A stretch of 64,000 nt of DNA from Burkholderiales bacterium RIFCSPLOWO2_02_FULL_57_36 (lineage in GTDB: Bacteria; Pseudomonadota; Gammaproteobacteria; Burkholderiales; Burkholderiaceae_D): the NCBI GenBank assembly GCA_001770855.1, contig MESE01000091.1, positions 23,758 through 87,757 on the forward strand, read 5' to 3'. Shown here piece by piece: positions 63,711 through 64,000 of this stretch (its first letter is position 1; each line of letters begins with the position of its first letter). The position numbers and the translations under genes are program-made. Under the pieces are notes generated by a model. The model was not told the origin of the DNA, ran no database searches, and worked only from the letters and a program-made list of their open reading frames with translations.

Positions 63711-64000
63711 GTTGAATTCGAAAGCATCAATGTTGCGCTGTCCTGTTCAATGGGGTGAGCGCGGCAGTTTGATCCGCGCTAGTGGGTCACTTGGCAATAG
63801 AAGCTGCATTGCGTTTAGAAGGACGTAGGCGGAAAACAAGGCTTGCAGTTTCGCCAATGCGCAGCGTGTTTCGCCATGCACCTCTCGTGGCTTTCCCTTC
63901 GAAAATGCAACACGGTTTTTCCTTCGTGGATGCTTGCCGGGTCTCGCCCCGGCGGGCGAGGTACTTTCTTTTGCGTCGCCAAAAGAAAGTACCCAAAGAA
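63711..64000. other. 3' flanking region with repeats
   Basis: No gene is supported. AGCGCGG (63758-63764) and CCGCGCT (63774-63780) can form a weak hairpin after the kinase gene. The right end carries the inverted repeat at 63960-63993. Confidence 0.5.
63960..63993. repeat. Perfect 14-bp inverted repeat at window end
   Basis: GGTACTTTCTTTTG and CAAAAGAAAGTACC are perfect inverted copies separated by CGTCGC. From memory, similar sequences are widespread in proteobacterial genomes and produce spurious small ORFs. It may be a dispersed repeat continuing past the window edge. Confidence 0.6.

Noticed and set aside
58918..63790. 11-bp inverted repeats (GTGACCCACTA and TAGTGGGTCAC) flanking the second receptor operon
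   Set aside because: Many 11-bp inverted matches are expected by chance in 64 kb, and neither flank extends the match or contains mobile genes.

Overview
The window looks like a chromosomal segment of a betaproteobacterium, most likely Burkholderiales and perhaps near Oxalobacteraceae. This rests on overall coding style, moderately high GC, a QseBC-like two-component pair beside a DegP/MucD protease, a lutABC lactate operon under a FadR-type regulator, and many c-di-GMP enzymes. The taxonomic guess is inference only. No rRNA or tRNA gene, CRISPR array, or IS element with a transposase was seen.

Layout. 0-1 kb: the 3' part of a hybrid sensor kinase. 1.2-2.3 kb: YdcF-like and DUF695 proteins. 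2.5-6.9 kb (minus strand): a TonB-dependent receptor, a YfiR-like periplasmic protein and a CHASE8-GGDEF-EAL membrane enzyme. 7.35-9.4 kb: three small genes separated by attC-like sites with no integrase, i.e. a CALIN-type cassette array. 9.4-12.4 kb: alpha-carbonic anhydrase, DUF3995, LapA-like and pentapeptide-repeat proteins. 12.9-16.7 kb: response regulator, sensor kinase and HtrA protease, with a PmrA/QseB-type box before the protease gene. 16.9-25.4 kb: ZIP transporter, NylB-like serine hydrolase, SMR pump, SDR and PPC proteins, YihY, and an AI-2E permease fused to a GAF domain behind an FNR-type box. 25.4-27.3 kb: an unknown membrane protein and a hemerythrin. 27.5-32.7 kb: an eight-gene Mrp/Mbh-like cation/proton antiporter operon. 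33-43 kb: oxidoreductases, LysR/GlxA regulators, tautomerase, MAPEG and VOC proteins, including another attC-like site. 43.8-45.7 kb: a divergent FtsH-like protease. 46.7-51.9 kb: lldR-lutABC plus an orphan ABC solute-binding protein. 52-58.9 kb: three GGDEF or GGDEF-EAL proteins. 59.3-63.7 kb: a second receptor-YfiR-CHASE8 operon whose output is a hybrid histidine kinase.

How it fits together. The strongest theme is envelope-to-cytoplasm signalling. The two operons at opposite ends of the window share an outer-membrane receptor, a periplasmic YfiR-like protein and a CHASE8 inner-membrane sensor, but have different outputs: c-di-GMP turnover in one, phosphorelay in the other. They resemble YfiBNR with the YfiB lipoprotein replaced by a TonB-dependent receptor. 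The cut kinase at the left edge resembles the output half of the second operon's kinase and may belong to a third copy.

A second unexpected signal is a pair of roughly 85-bp elements (26041-26125 and 42890-42973). Both sit directly upstream of minus-strand genes with the same geometry and show one compensatory base-pair change in a predicted stem.
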